The position numbers and the translations under genes were made by a program. From positions 1 through 14,582 of the forward strand of contig JBAXYB010000074.1 of NCBI GenBank assembly GCA_037127585.1: a stretch of DNA of 14,582 bases, given 5' to 3'. Within the stretch, counting starts at the first letter, position 1. Every line of letters starts with the position of its first letter. The notes beneath the pieces were generated by a model. That model saw nothing but the letters and a program-made list of their open reading frames with translations. It had not been told where the DNA came from and searched no databases. Positions 14,499 through 14,582 of the stretch are shown here, in pieces. The stretch comes from CAINDI01 sp037127585 (GTDB lineage: Bacteria; Verrucomicrobiota; Verrucomicrobiia; Palsa-1439).

Positions 14499-14582
14499 TT
14501 ACAAACTTCCCGACAAACCCTGCTCGAAACTTTCCTGCTCCAGCGCGAACGCCACCTCGGCCGGCTTGGGGTCGCCGGTATT
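14499..14582 (-). CDS. C-terminal end of an unidentified minus-strand gene (cut by the right edge)
   Basis: Reading from the right edge, 27 codons end at TAA (14501-14499), with protein NTGDPKPAEVAFALEQESFE continuing to a GLSGSL terminus. The balanced composition, the stop seven bases from a strong terminator that has a U-run in this direction, and the absence of stops in frame make it a likely gene end. Too little is visible to name a family. Confidence 0.5.
   Translation of the reverse strand, partial: NTGDPKPAEVAFALEQESFEQGLSGSL

Overview
The window is a GC-rich stretch of ordinary-looking bacterial chromosome. It is densely packed with housekeeping genes and shows no insertion sequence, integrase, phage gene or CRISPR array. 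A plant-type (type II, beta-grasp) glutamine synthetase, an EF-G paralogue with altered G motifs, a signal-peptide protein and an O-antigen-ligase-like protein ending in TPRs together suggest a Gram-negative bacterium, most likely of the Verrucomicrobiota/PVC group. That placement is inference from family knowledge, because no rRNA or species marker is present.

Layout. (1) Positions 1-113: the N-terminus of a response-regulator-like gene leaving the window on the minus strand. It is divergent from a tightly overlapping plus-strand operon of tmk (dTMP kinase), holB (DNA polymerase III delta prime) and a polytopic O-antigen ligase/polymerase-like protein with C-terminal TPRs. (2) 3721-5595: accB-accC, the biotin carrier and biotin carboxylase of acetyl-CoA carboxylase. 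(3) 5626-8441, minus strand: dnaA, dnaN, then tRNA-Gln(CUG) with its own consensus-like promoter. DnaA-box-like sites lie between dnaA and dnaN and upstream of dnaA. (4) 8442-8932: a gene-free region with two identical DnaA-like boxes and an AT-rich repeat tract, the best oriC candidate. (5) 8995-11833: a nitrogen block. Type II glutamine synthetase and the PII protein glnB, both on the minus strand, flank a plus-strand pair made of a very small atypical kinase and a PP2C phosphatase. (6) 11899-13914: a divergent EF-G-like GTPase, minus strand, upstream of glnB. (7) 14078-14431: a small exported protein, closed by a strong bidirectional terminator. The C-terminus of an unidentified minus-strand gene enters from the right edge.

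How they fit together. The left two thirds combines nucleotide supply (tmk), replication (holB, dnaN, dnaA, probable origin), fatty-acid initiation (accBC) and an envelope polysaccharide function. The right third looks like nitrogen control. The most interesting idea is that the kinase/PP2C pair between glutamine synthetase and PII could reversibly phosphorylate PII. The PII T-loop here reads RGSEY, with the Ser49 that cyanobacteria phosphorylate and that their PP2C enzyme PphA dephosphorylates, as well as the Tyr51 used for uridylylation in enterobacteria. This is a hypothesis from gene order and motifs only.
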